From Candidatus Omnitrophota bacterium (GTDB taxonomy: Bacteria; Omnitrophota; Koll11; Gygaellales; Profunditerraquicolaceae): a stretch of DNA of 15,189 bases. Within the stretch, counting starts at the first letter, position 1. The number at the start of each line of letters is the position of its first letter. Below are positions 13,194-15,189 of the stretch, one piece after another. The notes beneath the pieces are model-generated. The model was not told the DNA's origin and ran no database searches. It saw nothing but the letters and a program-made list of their open reading frames with translations. Location of the stretch: contig JAQUNE010000017.1 in NCBI GenBank assembly GCA_028717765.1, positions 1-15,189 of the forward strand, in the 5' to 3' direction. Both the position numbers and the translations under genes were made by a program.

Positions 13194-14117
13194 TTAAATT
13201 ATTTCTCTTGCCCAGTTAAAATATTTTACAAGCCCTTCTTCCAAATTAACCTCTGGCCGATAGCCGAACGCCTTATGCGCTTTTGAAATATCTGCCAAAC
13301 TGTGCCGCACATCGGCCTTCCTTGGTGCGCCGTGCTTTACCCTTGGCTTCATACCGCTTGCCTTGCTCATTAATTCAACCAATCTATTAATAGTAATTCG
13401 CTTGCCGCTAGCAATATTAAAAGCGCCCCATACGCCCTTTGTCATAGCTGCCTGATAATTCGCCTTTGCCACATCTTGCACATTTACAAAATCCCGCGTC
13501 TGCTCTCCGTCGCCGAAAATAATAAGCGCCCTTTTATGTAGCATGCGATGGGCAAAGATAGGTATTACATTTCCATACGCGTCATACCTTTGGTTTATAC
13601 CATATACGTTGAAATAACGCAAGCAGACACATTCCATTGAATATAATTTTGCGTAGACAAGGCAAAGCTTTTCAGCAGCGAGCTTGCTGGCGCCATACGG
13701 AGAATCAGGTTCAACAGGATGATTTTCTTTTACCGGCAAAAGCTTTAATTCCCCAAATATGCCTGCCGATGACGAATATACTACTTTGTAAACCCTATTC
13801 TTTCGTGCCGCTTCCAATATATTTAAAGTCCCTAAAACATTAACCTCTGAATCCTCTATTGGATGCTCAATAGAACGGACATTGCCCACAGATGCCGCAA
13901 GATGAAAAATTACATCCACACCTTTTACAACCCGAGAAACTTTATTCTTATCGCGTACATCGCCTTTTAAAAAAACAACGTTGGGAAAAGGCTTAAGATT
14001 GCACTTGTATCCCGAAGAAAGATTGTCCAAAACAACTACCTTGTGCCCCTGATCAACTAAAAGCTTAACAATGTTAGAACCTATAAATCCAGCGCCTCCG
14101 GTAACTAAAGCTTTCAT
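13194..14117 (-). CDS. GalE/WbpP-like NAD-dependent sugar epimerase
   Basis: A 307-residue extended short-chain dehydrogenase with the NAD motif G-G-A-G-F-I-G (7-13), H-L-A-A-S-V, S-S-S-A-G-I-F-G (115-122, catalytic Ser), P-Y-G-A-S-K (Tyr141, Lys145), L-R-Y-F-N-V-Y-G and R-D-F-V-N-V-x-D. The family includes UDP-glucose, UDP-GlcNAc and UDP-glucuronate 4-epimerases; the sequence does not decide between them. In this operon it probably supplies a galacto-configured or related sugar nucleotide for the same glycan. The ATG at 14117 overlaps the TGA of the glycosyltransferase gene (ATGA), with AAAGGT 8 nt upstream. The stop is 14 nt before the reductase gene. Confidence 0.88.
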   Translation of the reverse strand: MKALVTGGAGFIGSNIVKLLVDQGHKVVVLDNLSSGYKCNLKPFPNVVFLKGDVRDKNKVSRVVKGVDVIFHLAASVGNVRSIEHPIEDSEVNVLGTLNILEAARKNRVYKVVYSSSAGIFGELKLLPVKENHPVEPDSPYGASKLAAEKLCLVYAKLYSMECVCLRYFNVYGINQRYDAYGNVIPIFAHRMLHKRALIIFGDGEQTRDFVNVQDVAKANYQAAMTKGVWGAFNIASGKRITINRLVELMSKASGMKPRVKHGAPRKADVRHSLADISKAHKAFGYRPEVNLEEGLVKYFNWAREII

Positions 14118-15189
14118 ATTTTTTTACCTTTCATTTTTCTTTGCACGATCTCTTTAAATAAAGACTCGTAGCGTTCCATGAGTAATGTTTTTTTGTAGTT
14201 CCTTAAAAAAAATTCCCTGCCTGAATGTCCCATGGCCTTAAGCTGTTCTGCCGGCATTGCAGAAAGCTTACGCACGCTATCAGCTAATCCTTTATGATCT
14301 TGGCCAAGACAGGTTAAACCCGCATTTGCAGAATGTATAATCTCGGCGGCATCGCCTTCAACACAACCAAGAATTGGCTTAGCGCATGCCAGATATGACA
14401 TTATTTTAGATGGGATGGTGATCGCAAAAAGTGGGTCGCGTTTTAAATGTACCAGCAGCACATCTGATAATGCATAAAAATAGGGCATTTTTTCTGCTGG
14501 CTGGCGGTCAATAAAAATGACATTAGCTATTTTTCTTTCTGCTGCTAAATTACGTATGCGCGGCGCATCAATACCACCACCAATAAATACAAACTGCACC
14601 CTTGGTAAATCGCGTAATAATTCCGCCGCATCTAATACATTATCTAATGCCTGAGCCAATCCTATATTACCGGAAAAAATCACATTAAAATGGTCATTTA
14701 ATCCATATTTTGCTGCCAATGCATTATCTACCGGTACAGGACGGTATAATTCTTCGTCTACCCAATTATAAATAACGTGGATCTTTTCTTCTGGAATGCC
14801 TTTTGCAATCAGGTTACGTTTAAAACCATCTGAAATCACTACAATAGCCGCTGCTTGAGAATATATAAAAGAATTTAAAGCGTTGATTGCTTTCACGAGC
14901 CATTTAGGCGGTTTCATCCCCGTAGCAATTATACTTTCCGGCCACAAATCTTGTATTTCATATACAAATGGCGTCCTATGTATAAGTTTAATCCAGCAGA
15001 GAGGCAACGCTGCGCTGAGCGGAGGAGAAAAAACCCAGCCGACATCAGCCTTCTCGCATAATAATGGGCTTAATAATGCAGCTGAGGCTGCAAAACTTAA
15101 GCTATTCAATGAGCGCCTGAATAAAGAACGATCGTGGCTTGGATAGAGTGTGACTCTTAAGATATTTATGCTATCTCGATTTTCCCATA
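14114..15189 (-). CDS. wbuB: WbuB-like GT4 glycosyltransferase, 5' end truncated at window edge
   Basis: A GT-B-fold glycosyltransferase whose frame stays open to the end of the window: 26 further sense codons precede the TTG at 15107-15109, including L-Y-P-S-H-D-R-S, a block typical of the WbuB family. TTG at 15109 is therefore an internal leucine, not a start. The 357 or so codons present cover part of the donor-independent N-terminal domain and the whole C-terminal domain: V-Y-E-I-Q-D-L-W-P-E-S, V-I-Y-N-W-V-D, F-S-G-N-I-G, F-I-G-G-G, I-P-S-K-I-M-S-Y-L-A, and E-G-D-A-A-E. Roughly 50-70 N-terminal residues are probably missing. WbuB is annotated as an L-fucosamine (or L-quinovosamine) transferase, matching the UDP-L-hexosamine genes downstream. 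Its last codons overlap the epimerase start. Confidence 0.88.
   Translation of the reverse strand, partial: WENRDSINILRVTLYPSHDRSLFRRSLNSLSFAASAALLSPLLCEKADVGWVFSPPLSAALPLCWIKLIHRTPFVYEIQDLWPESIIATGMKPPKWLVKAINALNSFIYSQAAAIVVISDGFKRNLIAKGIPEEKIHVIYNWVDEELYRPVPVDNALAAKYGLNDHFNVIFSGNIGLAQALDNVLDAAELLRDLPRVQFVFIGGGIDAPRIRNLAAERKIANVIFIDRQPAEKMPYFYALSDVLLVHLKRDPLFAITIPSKIMSYLACAKPILGCVEGDAAEIIHSANAGLTCLGQDHKGLADSVRKLSAMPAEQLKAMGHSGREFFLRNYKKTLLMERYESLFKEIVQRKMKGKKI

Overview
The window is 15,189 bp at roughly 40% G+C (by eye) from a diderm (Gram-negative type) bacterium. The evidence is an outer-membrane beta-barrel protein next to a polysaccharide-export (OPX) protein, Sec signal peptides and a possible lipobox. 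The first 11 bases match the 3' end of the standard Illumina adapter, so the left edge is probably a raw assembly end from metagenomic or similar data. I cannot assign a phylum from sequence alone; an uncultivated lineage such as Omnitrophota is a guess. No rRNA, tRNA, CRISPR array or transposase gene is visible. Coding density is high; the longest gap is 193 bp (9269-9461).

Layout, left to right. (1) 12-106: a structured non-coding stretch with a hairpin whose relative lies at 5541-5577. (2) 107-1674, minus: a thioredoxin-CcdA/DsbD-like membrane protein translationally coupled to a DUF1573 protein. (3) 1763-3070, plus: a membrane sensor with HAMP and a GGDEF-type domain (signature GGDDF). 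It is divergent from block 2 through back-to-back promoters that appear to give leaderless mRNAs. (4) 3067-5524, minus: a three-gene unit (secreted low-complexity protein, small four-helix membrane protein, membrane-anchored TPR protein). It has a strong promoter, a 13-bp direct repeat over the -35 region and a hairpin at the predicted 5' end of the mRNA. (5) 5627-9268, minus: an export operon with a PilZ protein, an outer-membrane beta-barrel, a short two-SLBB OPX protein and a geranylgeranyl-reductase-like flavoprotein. (6) 9462 to beyond 15189, minus: a glycan-building operon with a WbuB-like glycosyltransferase (5' end cut by the window), a GalE-like epimerase, an RmlD-like reductase, a WbjB/CapE/FnlA-type 4,6-dehydratase, a WecB/WbjD-type 2-epimerase and a small phosphoglycosyl transferase.

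How they may work together. Block 6 should make a UDP-N-acetyl-6-deoxy-L-hexosamine (L-QuiNAc/L-RhaNAc or L-FucNAc type), transfer it with the WbuB-like enzyme, and start the repeat unit on a polyprenyl phosphate. Block 5 resembles a bipartite OPX plus beta-barrel exporter, as in the Myxococcus EpsY/EpsX pair. The PilZ protein heading it and the GGDEF-type sensor in block 3 suggest control by cyclic di-GMP. Flippase, polymerase and Wzc-like genes are not in the window. Block 4 has no assigned function.

Several gene starts are set here by Shine-Dalgarno spacing or stop/start overlap. The least conventional signals are the covarying hairpin pair, the possible pseudoknot at 14-62, the leaderless divergent promoters, and the reductase inside a polysaccharide export operon.
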